From Euglena gracilis (taxonomy: Eukaryota; Euglenida; Euglenophyceae; Euglenales): 64,000 bases of DNA. Below, piece by piece: positions 10,451-20,788 of the stretch; the stretch's first letter is position 1, and each line of letters begins with the position of its first letter. The notes under the pieces are model-generated. The model did no database searches. It was not told the DNA's origin and worked only from the letters and a program-made list of their open reading frames with translations. The translations under genes and the position numbers were made by a program. The stretch lies in NCBI GenBank assembly GCA_039621445.1, contig CP154954.1, positions 23,014,954-23,078,953 on the forward strand, given 5' to 3'.

Positions 10451-11109
10451 GCCTTGGGGCGTGGGCACCGGCGGCGTCGGCGGACGTGGTTGCTGCGCTT
10501 GCTTCTCCTTCTTCGGCGGCACGTTCGTCTTCTCCAACTCCTGGATGTACGGCTCCTCGGTCGTGTCGTCGACCTCCACGTCCCGCTGCCACCGTGGTAC
10601 CGGCCGCTTCTCCGGGATCTCCTTCTCCTTCTTGGGGGCCATCTTCGCCTCCATCCGCAGCCATCTCACCATGAGGTTGTGGATGTCCTTCGCCGGTGGG
10701 TCGCACGAGTCGGCCGTCACCGTGACGATGCTGCTGCCCTCGAGCCGCTGGCGGTCGTACACGGCCTTCACCAGGGTGCGGTGCTCGTCGACCACTGGCA
10801 ACACCACGAAGCCCGCCCCGCCTTCCGCACTGAGGCGGGAGCTACCGTGGTCTCTGGCCTAATCATCTCCTTCACCTCCTCCACCGTCGTGTCCATCGGC
10901 AGGCCCTCCAGCACGATGGACCGGTGGTCCACCCGCTTGTCCTCCTCCTGCGCCACCTTCCGGCGCCAGGGGTGGAGGGGTATGGCCTCCACGAGGAGCT
11001 TCCCCAGCTCCTCCTCCTCCATGCCCACCTGCCTCGCCATGGACGCCATCTGCGCGTAGTACTCCCTCCAGGACTTGTCGGTCAGCTTCCCGCTCGTCAC
11101 CAGCTTCAG
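10349..11109 (-). pseudogene. Element A Gag: capsid C-terminal part and RRM
   Basis: After the TAG at 11110 the capsid frame continues (LTDKSWREYY...LLVEAIPLHPW). It is followed by an RNA-recognition-motif fold at about 10925-10705. Its parts are strand 1 SIVLEGLP (RNP2-like), helix TTVEEVKEMI, strand VAPASVRK, strand AGFVVLPV (RNP1-like), helix EHRTLVKAVY and strand SSIVTVTA. A frameshift near 10810 splits the RRM between two phases, so the protein is broken here. A charged linker and the basic repeats follow. Confidence 0.65.
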
Positions 11110-11736
11110 CTACCTCATTCGTCGCCGTAGAACCTCCTCGTCCTCGCCGCCGTACGCCAGGTCCACCTCCGCGAACAGCACGGCATACTCCACCTCTCCT
11201 TTGGTCTCGATCTCCTCGTCCAGCACCAGCACCGTAGCCTCGTCCAAAGCCACGCGGAACATGGCGAGACGCTGGGCTGACGTGATGGAAGGCCACGCCT
11301 GCTCGAGTCCCCGAAGGAACAGGAGCCAACGCCTCCGCCACTGCGGCCGGTCCTCCGGATTCCCGGTGAACCGGCCCGGGCGGAGGCCGATGACGGAGTC
11401 CACCAGCGGCGCCGGGAGGAAGTGCAGGGCCGCTGGCTGGGCCTGCACCGGGGCGATGCGGACCTCTCGCACCGCGGACGCGCTGGCGACGGGGACGGCG
11501 GACGGCGTGGTCAGGCGGGCGATGGAGAGGGACGGCACCCCGCCCCCTCCCTCCACGGGCTGCTTCCGGACCAGTCGGAGAGCTGGTCGGAGGGTGGACG
11601 ACGACTTCTCCTGCACCACGGACTCCTCCTGCATGGGCTTCTCCATCTGGACCGTTCTCACCTCTGGCACTGATTGCTGCCGGTCCACCGGCACCGGCTG
11701 CTGCTCGGCTGGGGGTGGCGGAGCCTTGGCGGGCAC
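11110..11736 (-). pseudogene. Element A Gag capsid, N-terminal part
   Basis: 208 codons. A Pro/Gln-rich start is followed by a Ty3-type capsid beginning PGRFTGNPEDRPQWRRRW, with helices QRLAMFRVAL and VEYAVLFAEVDLAYGG. A TAG (11110-11112) interrupts the last helix between RRRMR and LKLVTSG; the frame continues beyond it. The upstream leader is replaced by the end of a family C copy at 11,741, so the true start is unknown. Confidence 0.7.
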
Positions 11737-11740
11737 GTCG

Positions 11741-12821
11741 ACTAGGCGGTCATATCCGCACTAGGAAACAAAAGCCTACTTACAGAACCGACTGCCGACG
11801 ACATCTTTGCGGGGGTGGGGAGAAAGTAGAGAGGAGAGGGGGACTGGCTTAGGCCAAAACAGAATTTTTGATGTCTGGCAGCCTTAAGGGCCCTTATTGG
11901 CCGAAAAGTGACAAGAAGGCCAATTATTACGGCGTGCGCGCTGTGTGCTGTGTGTCACTTAGCGGCTTTCCAGGTTTGCCGGCTGCCAAGGTTGTGCGCG
12001 GTCCGAGGGTGCCCGCCCCAAGGGAGGGTCCCAAGGTGGCCCAAAGGGGCCACGAAGGGCCGCGAGGGGGCACCAAGTCCCCCAAGGGCCTTTTGAGGAC
12101 CCACTGGCCCCCATGGGGGCCCCACATCCCATTTTGACCATGCCAAGGGAAGGTAAAGGAGAGGGGAGGTGGAGGGACCCAACAGGCAACACCCAAGGGG
12201 ATGTGCAAGCCCCTCTGGGGTTTGAGCAAGCGTGTGCACCCCCTTGGAGGGCGCTGGGATGGTGCAATTCATTAAGAATTGCGCAAAGTATACCAAGTAG
12301 CCCCTCCAGCTGTAGCCCCCCTCCAATTGTACATTTTCTGCGCAGGGCTCTGTTCACACTCTGTCATTTTTGTTCACCAATTGTGTTGCATTGCAAGTGC
12401 AATTCAAAGTTCAAATCAAGGAAAGTACAAATTACAAATTTCACGTTCAAGTCTCATTGCTCAAGTATTCAAGTTCATTTGTTGAAGCAAAAGTATGTCT
12501 TTTACCCATTCTTCAACATCTCCATCTACACCAACACCCACCCCTACCCCACTGTTTCACCAAGGTGAAAACCCCCACCAGGTGGGCCCGACGGGCTCAA
12601 ATTTTAACGATCCTACGCGGGTTGCGCCACCAGGGGTCCCTTCACAGGGACCTCAGGAGAGGCAACCCTTACAAGGTCTTCACAGCAACAGCTCCTTCAC
12701 GACGTAATAAGAGGCGCTTACCTCTTGCCTACCCAGTAGTTTTCCTTTGATGGTCTGGAAGGATGTTCTTTCTTATTCACCGAAAAATACAGGCTTCAGG
12801 CTTCCTTTCTTCCCACGTCCC
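11741..12821 (-). other. 3' terminal region of family C copy 1 (LTR or UTR)
   Basis: About 1.08 kb between the end of C ORF3 and the outer end of the repeat arm. The sense strand starts with a purine-rich stretch (GAAGAGGAATAGGGGACG) followed by TGTATTTTTCGGTG, as a polypurine tract and LTR start would. No second copy at the 5' side is visible, so LTR status is unproven. A 70-codon frame on the plus strand (12,495-12,707) is probably chance. No other gene seen. Confidence 0.5.
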
Positions 12822-13208
12822 CTATTCCTCTTCAGTATTCTCATTCGGTCTGCTGTCAATTCTGCGTACCCTTGGCTGTATGAGGCTTAGTAGGTTGTGA
12901 ATCCCAGGAATGCCTGCCAGTAATCTGAGTTCAGGGCATCTTCCACAGGCGACCAACTGGAATTGTGGTGGTGGTGGCCTGTCCACCAGCCAGGTTTCTG
13001 GCGATGCGTAGTCGAAGTAAGTTGCCACCCAGTCCCGAACCCACCCTTTGGGGACTGCCTGCTTGGTTATGCTCGCTCTTTCCGCGAGGAACCACTGCAG
13101 CGTCTCCCAGAATTTTCTGGGCAGAGTGGCTGGCCAGATGAAGTAGTTCATCCGAGGGAGATTGGCTGACTCCTGCGGGACATTCCCCGGGTGGAAGTCA
13201 ATTGGCAT
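12822..13208 (-). CDS. Family C ORF3, conserved C-terminal module (copy 1)
   Basis: 128 codons whose copy in the right arm (19,316-19,702) differs at only a few residues. The core is YFIWPATLPRKFWETLQWF followed by KGWVRDWVATYFDYA. Upstream coding is in another phase because of frameshifts, so the separate start is an artefact. The I-W...P..FWE pattern recurs in the relic at 48,532-48,999. Function unknown; it is the end of the protein placed after integrase in family C. Confidence 0.5.
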   Translation of the reverse strand: MPIDFHPGNVPQESANLPRMNYFIWPATLPRKFWETLQWFLAERASITKQAVPKGWVRDWVATYFDYASPETWLVDRPPPPQFQLVACGRCPELRLLAGIPGIHNLLSLIQPRVRRIDSRPNENTEEE

Positions 13209-16200
13209 GTGATACGCACACTCCGCGCGGACTGTATGGGGTCATAATACGTCCCCAAGCCAGTATTTCCAGGTCTACCCGTGGTTTTCGGGTGGCCATT
13301 GTGGTAGGCACCAGCGACCATTTCGGTCCTTGGTTGTGAATAGGAGGAAAAATCTTTTCCCTGTCCGCTCTCTCCCAGAGGTAAGGTAATCTCACCTCTG
13401 CCTCCTCGGCAGCGAGGCGTATCGCCCCACTGTCGATCAGCCTCCCACGGGCCATTCCCGTGTGGCGGTAGTCGTGGAGCTTGAGGTTGGAGTACTTTGA
13501 AAAAGTCCTTGTACTTTTTGTGCGAGGTGGAGAATTCCTCCAGTGGCTTCTGGCCGCTTGGCACGATTGTGCGAACTGCGCCTTCCGCAGGTTCTCAGAA
13601 GGTACCTCGAAGGCAGTTGACGCAGAGCAGTGGCGGATTCGTACCATCTCGCTCCGTGTAGTGGAAAGTGTGCTTGTGTGTCCAACTGTCCACACACTTG
13701 GTGCATACGAAGTCGATGATAACTTCGTCTTCCGAAGGTGTCTCAGGTGTTGAGGCACGGGATTTTCCCTGCCCTTTTGACTGAGGTGTCGGCTGTGAGG
13801 TTTTCCCATAGCCGGATGACGCGACGTGCATCCTTGTCCCGATGTTAATCCCCGAGAAGAGGATGCAGCACCCTGGCCGCCAGCACCACCATTGCCTTTC
13901 GGGGGGGGCTGATCACCAGATTTCGGTGTGGGCTTGCAAGCGGCGGCACCCGGCTTTCCTTTTTCCCGGGCCTTCGGACTTCCGGTTTCTGTAGTGTCCA
14001 ATGGCCGCCGTTCGGCGTCGCGCTTGCTCGCCCAGGTGCGTGGTGACGCTTGGGACGGGATTCTTCTCCACGAAACCGAACGTTGTTGTCCTTCAGCAGG
14101 GGTTTCCCGAGCTGAGGGTCGACCTACACGCTCATTCGCGGTACCCGTGGGTTTCCCAGGGGCAGCTGTGGGGGATGCTGTTGGTTCAGGCGTTGCCGGC
14201 GCGCTTCGCGCTGGTTGAGCCTGTGGTGGAGAAATGTACGTCCACTCAGCCTGTTTTTCAGGTGCCGGTGTACGTGTGCCTTGACGCTTCGGAGGAGTGA
14301 TTGTGGCTGTGCCCTGAGGAGCGTGTTCATCCCGTGCCTGGGGTGGCGCTACCGGCGCTGATACAGGTTCATCCTGCACTGGCACGGTTGGTGTTGTCTT
14401 CACTGCCAATGCTGTCTGTTCGCCTTCCGTCCGTGTCGCTTCCGACACCGGCGGTGGCGCTGCCGATGGGGGAGGTTCATCCTCCACCAAGGGTGCAGGA
14501 TCAGGTGTTTCTTCCGCCGGCTGGGCAGTTTTCGCCGCAGCTGTGGAAGAACTGACCGCAGTGCCACGTGGAGTGACAACTGCGATCAGTGACCGCAAAA
14601 CACCGAATACGCGTCCGCCCAGCAAGGTGCGCCGCTCAGGTCCTTCACCTGAAGTGGGATCCTCCGCTGGCTCCTCTGTCGACGGGATTTCCCTGGAAAC
14701 AGGGAGCTTGAGGAGAAATACCTCAGGCGTGTGGGGTACTGTCTCCCGCGGGTTTTCCCGCGGAGGGGCCGGTACGCTTGTCGTACTCAGTGAGGTTGGT
14801 GTCTGTGGTACAGGTGTAATTTCACCTGCCGGCGATCCTGGGCGCTGGGCACTTTCTGCCACAGTGTCCAGCATCACGACAGATGGGTTACGGGTTTCCC
14901 GTGCCAGAGGTTCCGCTGACTGAGGTTCACCATCGGCCGTTGGGACCGCTTCCTCCTCCTCCTCCGCTTCCGGAGGGGATTCCTCTCTGTGCAGATGTGC
15001 TGCAGAACGCGTGTCATTTCCGCTCCTGTAGCACCCTCGTGCACATAACAGGCGATAGAAGGTTATACTTTCACTCCTGTCAGAGTTGGGGTATGGGGGC
15101 GGCCATGACGCTCTTACCCAGCTTCCGGGTTGATGTTCTGGCTCGTCCTCGCTGATCATGCAGAGGTCTTCCCACTGCATTCGACGGTTGCAGCTCATGC
15201 CGTATTGTCCTGTGTATTCCTGGAAGGCGGGCAGCGGCAAAACATAGCGTGGTTGTTTTTCTACGTTTGCCGCATCGAAGGCTTCGAAGTCTTCCCAGAC
15301 CAGGATATTCCCGAACTTGGTGTCCATGTGCTCCTGGAGACAAATTTCGGCCTCCTGCAAGTCCGGCCGCAGGTTCATCCTGCGTCGGTCTGGATCATTG
15401 TGTCTGGCGTCCACCTCGGTGTATCCCCGGGGTAGCCACTTCCTATTGATATCCAAAGCAGTGATCATGAATTCCAGGAAAAAAATGTAAACCTCCAGGA
15501 CGTAGGTAATAAACGCCCTGTGCCAGTATCGTTGCAGCGAAAATATTTTCTGCCGGTTCAGTTTTAGCACCTTTCGGTCTTGCGCTCCGCTCTGAGGATT
15601 CCGGCACTGTTGCAGGAGAAACCTCCTGGTCCTCTGGCTGCGGGCATTCTCGGCAGTCGGAGGCGGTTTTCCACGTTCTCCGAAACCCCAGAAGTCAACA
15701 ATGTACTTCTTTGCAAAACTGGCATTCCAGTTTGTACCGTCGGAGGTACGCGAGGTTGACGTCCAGCACCTTGAACAGAGTGCCACATGCTGTCCAAGTA
15801 GATTTGCAGATTGCATGTGAACATTACCGCGGCCTGCGCCTGGAGTTTCTACGGCAGGGGGTAATATTTCCACTGGATTCCCAGTGCTCCGACGGAATAC
15901 ATGTGGTTGAAGACTTCCTTCAACTGTGCTACGAAAGTTTCGTCGTCCGGACATATTCCCAAACAGTCAATATACGTCTGACCGTTTCGGCCGTTAAAGA
16001 TTCCAAAGTTCTGGCAGGGGTATCCCAACCAGAACCACAGCTCCCAGAAACCCGACATCCGGTCCAAGACGACTTCATCCGCATGAGGGTATCCCTCAAA
16101 CGCATGAAGTTCGGAACTGTAGAAAGATCTTTTTCAGTGATCGTATGTACGATTCTGCACCACTTCGAGCACCGCATCAAGTGGTCGGTGGATCACTTCC

Positions 16201-17340
16201 TTGCGCGTGTGTACTTCTGGAGATCCTCGTCGATTTTAGACAGGATCTCCTGAAGGTAGTTGAACACCAGGGAAACGTCGTAATCCTTCGTTTTCGAAGT
16301 TTCGGCGGCTTTCCCGCCTTTTCCTGCTGGGGGTCCGGCAGATTTTCCGCCTTTGCCTGGAGCTGGCCAAGCGGCCTTTCCGCCTTTGCCAGGTGGGGCT
16401 TTCCCACCTTTCTCTGGCCTTTTCCTTTTCCCTTACCCTTGCCCTTTCATTTGAGCGCTGTGGGTACTGTCAGACGTGGCGGAAGGGTTTCCTTCCGCGT
16501 GGCGTCTTGGCATATGGTCAGGTATGGCAGGGTGGGGTTGAGGTGGATACACGTACTGATCTCGTGGCACTGGTGCCTCCTGGGGATAATCCCCAGAGAC
16601 GGTGTACTGAGCCACATGCTCCTGCGCGGGATAATCCCGCCGGGGCATGCGCTCAGGGGATCGAAAAAAACTTTCTTTCACGCGTAGTCCGGTCACTCCG
16701 GACAGGTGCTTCCCCTGTCTCTTCCTCGGGTATTCTGGGGAGTGAGCACGGAAATGCACGGTGTAAGTGCCAACTGACGGTACCTGCGGTGCTACCTGTG
16801 GTGGGACTTCCAAGCCCAGTTCACGCATGGTAATGTCCGCCGCGACTCCCGATGTGTCCGAGTCGGTGTAATACGCCGAACCGGTCATCATCGCCTGGGC
16901 GCTCATACACCACAGGGCTGGAGGGGTATTCGCGATTGTCAGTGTCTGACGGCAGTGGTCATCACACAACACCTGGGTGAGGTGGTCTGGTGCCGGGTTT
17001 GCGCTCATACGAATAACACGGTTCATCGTCTCCGCCGTGCAATGGAGCATCACACCCGCATACGGTGGGAGGCTATGATGGCCTGATGGCTGAGATGACC
17101 ACGCTTCCGCGGGCATCTGTGTCAACCTGGTACTGCTGCTGGCTTCAGGGTTTCCCTGGTGCAGGTGGCTGCGTACCGTATTGGTACGCATATTGGTCAG
17201 GTTGACGGTGAGTGGTGGGGTGGTAAGGCGGCCCTCCGCCTGGCTCACTTACACCGGGCAGCATGATACCGCCCGGGGGCGGTACGGTAGAATGGTTGGG
17301 TTGTTGGTTGTCAGTTGGTAAGGGTAACCGCTTGAGTATT
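13209..17340 (-). pseudogene. Family C ORF3 (copy 1): Cys-rich, Pro-rich protein, frameshifted
   Basis: Minus-strand coding relic following the integrase-chromodomain piece at 17,440-18,028. It matches 35,142-38,425 closely. Parts in order: a Pro/Gln start; LCDDHC...LWCMCA; the Tyr/Pro segment QEHVAQYTVSGDYPQEAP; a basic (GK)n stretch; LGICPDDETF; a long Pro/Thr/Glu linker with LLGGRVFGVLRSLIAVVTP. Near 13,640-13,720 there is a zinc-ribbon-like pair (FVCTKC...LLCVNC). Much of it is open as 918 codons (15,954-13,198), but the tail of that frame is out of phase with the zinc pair. An extra ~140 bp near 15,750-15,885 is absent from copy 2. Not recognised as a known family. Confidence 0.5.
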
Positions 17341-17357
17341 GTCTGGCAAAAATACTT

Positions 17358-17410
17358 CTGCGGAAAGAAAGAATGATAAGAATCAATTGAAAAATGAAAA
17401 GAAAACAACA
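17358..17410 (-). promoter_or_regulatory. Candidate 3' splice site between integrase and ORF3, copy 1
   Basis: On the sense strand a long pyrimidine-rich tract (TTTTC, TTTTTC, TTCTTATCATTC) ends in TTCTTTCCGCAG, directly before ORF3 coding. The same arrangement is kept at 39,664-39,714. It resembles an acceptor for a spliced subgenomic transcript. No donor was sought successfully. Confidence 0.4.
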
Positions 17411-17439
17411 TGGGTTTCCCATGCGTTCTCAAAAACTTG

Positions 17440-18028
17440 TCATGGTAGCATCGATGTTATGCTTCTTGTTCCACAGCTTCCAATCTTGCTGGACATACCC
17501 AACAAAACTGGTTGCTGGCTCCCAAGTGTCCTCCTCGGATACAGGTTCCAGCAGACCTTCCAAAGGTGCATACCTTTGTCGATTTTGTGGTCGATAATTT
17601 TATCGACTACAAAGTCGTCCGTCTCAGGAAATCTGGAACGGGGCTTGAGGTGCAGGCACGGGATAGGTTTCCCATCCGGCGGTGACAGGTGTGGCTTGAT
17701 GGCGTCCATATGAACGTCCTCACCACCATTCGGTAATGCAACCTTGTATCGCCCGCTGGTACCTAGTCTTTCTAGGATTTCACAGGGGCCGAGCCTACGG
17801 GGGTCCAGCTTGGAAGATTGCATGCAAGGACGGCTATTCCGAACCCACACGCGGTCAACGGGACTATACATAGATGACTTTGAAGTTCTGCAAAAATGAT
17901 TTTCTTTTAGTTGAATGAACATCAGTGACTCGCTTCTGGACTGCAGAACGTAGATTTTCTACTTCCGCAAACCACGTCTCGCAACTGACAGTCGTTCGAA
18001 GGGGTCTCTTCGAAGGGACATCCCCTGA
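17440..18028 (-). pseudogene. Family C integrase C-terminal domain and chromodomain
   Basis: Matches 39,050-39,643 in reverse orientation. It reads VDRVWVRNSR, then LGPCEILERLG (C-terminal domain), HLSPPDGKP, then the chromodomain start DDFVVDKIIDHKIDKG. A short deletion/frameshift near 17,535 spoils the chromodomain end. The upstream edge (GGGGATGTCCC) is the continuation of the integrase broken off at 21,840: the two halves fit together at CCGGCCA. Confidence 0.7.
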
Positions 18029-18029
18029 T

Positions 18030-18305
18030 TATCAGCTGAGCAGGGAGGGGTTGAAACCCCAAAGGCACCCCCCTTGGAGATCCGAGTGACACCCCCCTCA
18101 GGGGTCAGGGAGGGTCCACTTGGAGGTTCCTCCTTGGAAATGATGGCCCAGTTTCGGCCACAGGGCGGGGCCAGAATGGGAAAAAATTTCCGACACAAGT
18201 CGGCTCGAGGTGCCAAAAAACGATCCTACGCCGGAAACTGGCCCAGGGCGGGGGTTTCCGCTTCACCCCAGTGTTGCCGAGGGACATGGCAGCACGGGTG
18301 TGAAA
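18030..18305 (+). repeat. Inverted copy of the element B leader
   Basis: Reverse-complement match to 34,036-34,317, the stretch between the 5' LTR of B and its Gag. It runs from CAGCTGAGCAGGGAGGGGTT to GCAGCACGGGTGTGAAACA. It is joined on the left to the C integrase fragment and on the right to the second half of C ORF3. No coding is apparent. Confidence 0.85.
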
Positions 18306-19315
18306 CACCACACCGAAATCTGGTGATCAGCCCCCCCCCCCCCGAAAGGCGGTGGTGGTGCTGGCGGCCAGGGTGCTGCATCCTCTTCTCGGGGATTAAC
18401 ACCGGGACAAGGATTCACGTCGCGTCATCCGGCTATGGGAAAACCTCACAGCCGAGACCTCAGTCAAAAGGTCAGGGAAAATCCCGTGCCTCAACACCTG
18501 AGACACCTTCGGAAGACGAAGTTGTCATCGACTGGAACGCGATCAATCAGGATGATCATTAGACTCATGACCTGAAAAACAGGTTATGATGATCGACCAC
18601 AAACTGAGGACAAATAAACGCCTCAATCGATGGATTGTGCAACTGTTCTGTCAGGGCCGAAAATGGTTCTTTGATCAGAACGTGACCAGGAATCATTACA
18701 ATTCTAGATCCCCTCGTGTTTTGGCCCAATACTTCGGCGAGGAATTCCTTGTCGATAGAACGACGGAAAAACGTTTTGTGTGGCTTTGCACGGTATGCAC
18801 AAGATGTATAACAGTGCACCTGACTTTGGATTACCCCTCGTCCACGTGTGCAATCCTGTGGATCGGAAATCATTCCACAAGGATGCATACATCCCCAATT
18901 GTGCCGCCTTGGTATGCACCAAGTCTGTGGACAGTTGGACCCACACGCACACCTTCCACTACACGGAGCGAGATGGTACGAATGTGCCACTGCTCTGTGC
19001 CAACTTCCTTCGAGGTAACTTCTGAGAAACTGCGGAAGGCGCAGTTCGCACAATCGTGCCAAGCGGGAATGGCCCGTGGGTAGCAGATCGACAGTGGGGC
19101 GATAGGCCTCGCTACCGAGGAGGCAGAGGTGAGATTACCTTACCTCTGGGAGACAGCGGACAGGGAAAAGATTTTTCCTCCTGTTCACAACCCAGGACCG
19201 AAATGGTCGCTGGTGCCTACCACAATGGCCACCCGAAAACCACGGGTAGACATGGAAATACTCGCTTGGGGCCGTATTATGTCCCCATACAGTCCGCGCG
19301 GAGTGTGCGTATCAC
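18306..19315 (+). pseudogene. Family C ORF3, 3' half (right arm), plus strand
   Basis: Starts at codons for PKSGDQ, exactly where copy 2 is cut at 35,142. It repeats 13,209-13,930 in the opposite orientation, with an extra ~350 bp at 18,525-18,900 that contains further Cys codons (TVCTRC). In its copy of the zinc ribbon the second Cys of each pair is lost (VCTKS for VCTKC, LCANF for LCVNC), so the metal site is destroyed. Confidence 0.6.
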
Positions 19316-19702
19316 ATGCCAATTGACTTCCACCAGGGGAATGTCCCGCAGGAGTCAGCCAATCTCCCTCGGATGAACTACTTCATCTGGCCAGCCACTC
19401 TGCCCAGAAAATTCTGGGAGAAGCTGCAGTGGTTCCTCGCGGAAAGAGCGAGCATAACCAAGCAGGCAGTCCCCAAAGGGTGGGTTCGGGAATGGGTGGC
19501 AACTTACTTCGACTACGCATCGCCAGAAACCTGGCTGGTGGACAGGCCACCACCACCACAATTCCAGTTGGTCGCCTCTGGAAGATGCCCTGAACTCAGA
19601 TTACTGGCAGGCATTACTGGGATTCACAAGCTACTAAGCCTCATACAGCCAAGGGTACGCAGAATTGGCAGCAGACCGAATGAGAATACTGAAGAGGAAT
19701 AG
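19316..19702 (+). CDS. Family C ORF3, conserved C-terminal module (right arm)
   Basis: 128 codons, nearly the same protein as 12,822-13,208 (for example RKFWEKLQWF against RKFWETLQWF, WVREWVATYF against WVRDWVATYF). It ends in TAG; a TGA follows 15 codons later. Function unknown. Confidence 0.5.
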   Translation: MPIDFHQGNVPQESANLPRMNYFIWPATLPRKFWEKLQWFLAERASITKQAVPKGWVREWVATYFDYASPETWLVDRPPPPQFQLVASGRCPELRLLAGITGIHKLLSLIQPRVRRIGSRPNENTEEE

Positions 19703-20788
19703 GGGACGTGGGAAGAAAGGAAGCCTGAAGCCTGTATTTTTCGGTGAATAAGAAAGAACATCCTTCCAGACCATCAAAGGAAAACTACTGGGTAGGCAAG
19801 AGGTAAGCGCCTCTTATTACGTCGTGAAGGAGCTGTTGCTGTGAAGACCTTGTAAGGGTTGCCTCTCCTGAGGTCCCTGTGAAGGGACCCCTGGTGGCGC
19901 AACCCGCGTAGGATCGTTAAAATTTGAGCCCGTCGGGCTCACCTGGTGGGGGTTTTCACCTTGGTGAAACAGTGGGGTAGGGGTGGGTGTTGGTGTAGAT
20001 GGAGATGTTAAAGAATGGGTAAAAGACATACTTTTGCTTCAACAAATGAACTTGAATACTTGATCAATGAGACTTGAACTTGAAATTTGTAATTTGTACT
20101 TTCCTTGATTTGAACTTTGAATTGCACTTTCAATGCAACACAATTGGTGAACAAAAATGACAGAGTGTGAACAGAGCCCTGCGCAGAAAATGTACAATTG
20201 GAGGGGGCTACAGCTGGAGGGGCTACTTGGTATGCTTTGCGCAATTCTTAATGAATTGCACCATCCCAAGCGCCTACCAAGGGGGTGCGCACACTTGCTC
20301 AAACCCCTGAGGGGCTTGCACGTCCCCTTGGGGGATGCCTGTTGGGCCCCTCCACCTTCCCACTCCTTTACGTTAACTTGGCTTGGTCAAAATGGGATGT
20401 GGGGCCCCCATGGGGAACAGTGGCTCCTCAAAAGGCCCTTGGGGGACTTGGTGCCCCCTCGCGGCCCTTCGTGGCCCCTTTGGGCCACCTTGGGACCCTC
20501 CCTTGGGGCAGGCACCCTCGGACCGCGCACAACCTTGGCAGCCGGGAAACCTGGCAAGCCGCTAAGTGACACACAGCACACAGCACACACGCCGTAATAA
20601 TAGGCCTACTTGTCACTTTTCGGCCAATAAGGGCCCTTAAGGCTGCCAGACATCAAAAATTCCGTTTTGGCCTAAGCCAGTCCCCCTCTCCTCTCTACTT
20701 TCTCCCCACCCACGCAAAGATGTCGTCGGCAGTCGGTTCTGTAAGTAGGCTTTTGTTCCTAGTGCGGATATGACCGCCTAGTCGCCCT
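19703..20788 (+). other. 3' terminal region of family C (right arm)
   Basis: Counterpart of 11,741-12,821. A purine-rich run is followed by TGTATTTTTCGG at about 19,733. No gene seen. Confidence 0.5.

Larger units (their letters stand above)
3067..11736 (-). mobile_element. Element A: chromodomain Ty3/gypsy retrotransposon with cytosine methyltransferase
   Basis: Read on the minus strand the order is capsid (11736), RRM (10925-10705), basic repeats, methyltransferase (9924-8731), PR-RT (8676-6961), RNase H, integrase zinc finger, integrase core, chromodomain (3067). From the methyltransferase to the end everything lies in one phase, interrupted only by TAA (8731, 6316) and TAG (6961, 5362). 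This implies a former single polyprotein. Both LTRs are missing from view: the 5' side abuts the 3' end of a family C copy at 11,741, and no repeat pair flanks the element. Confidence 0.85.
11741..13930. repeat. Left arm of the large inverted repeat
   Basis: Reverse-complement match to 18,306-20,788, by eye about 95% identical over most of its length. It starts at CGACTAGGCGGTCATATCCG and runs to CCAGATTTCGGTGTGG. The right arm has about 350 bp extra (18,525-18,900) and lacks about 110 bp present here (13,450-13,560). The two outer ends stop at the same base, after which the flanks differ. Confidence 0.9.
18306..20788. repeat. Right arm of the large inverted repeat
   Basis: Partner of 11,741-13,930. 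The outer end is CCGCCTAGTCG at about 20,788, followed by unrelated sequence (CCCTATCCGGGTATG). Confidence 0.9.

Noticed and set aside
12495-12707. 70-codon plus-strand frame (and its mirror at 19,817-20,029) as a Gag start
   Set aside because: Kept in both arms simply because the arms are near-identical; Pro/Thr-rich, no domain, opposite to the ORF3 sense.
13198-13700. Tail of the 918-codon C ORF3 frame as genuine protein
   Set aside because: The zinc-ribbon (CTKC...CVNC) is in another phase over the same bases, so this tail is out of frame.
11741-20788. A Polinton/Maverick or Ginger-type DNA transposon with kb-long terminal inverted repeats and a chromodomain integrase
   Set aside because: The inverted arms are better explained by inversion of originally same-direction C copies: broken genes rejoin when it is undone, and no polymerase, capsid or ATPase gene is present.
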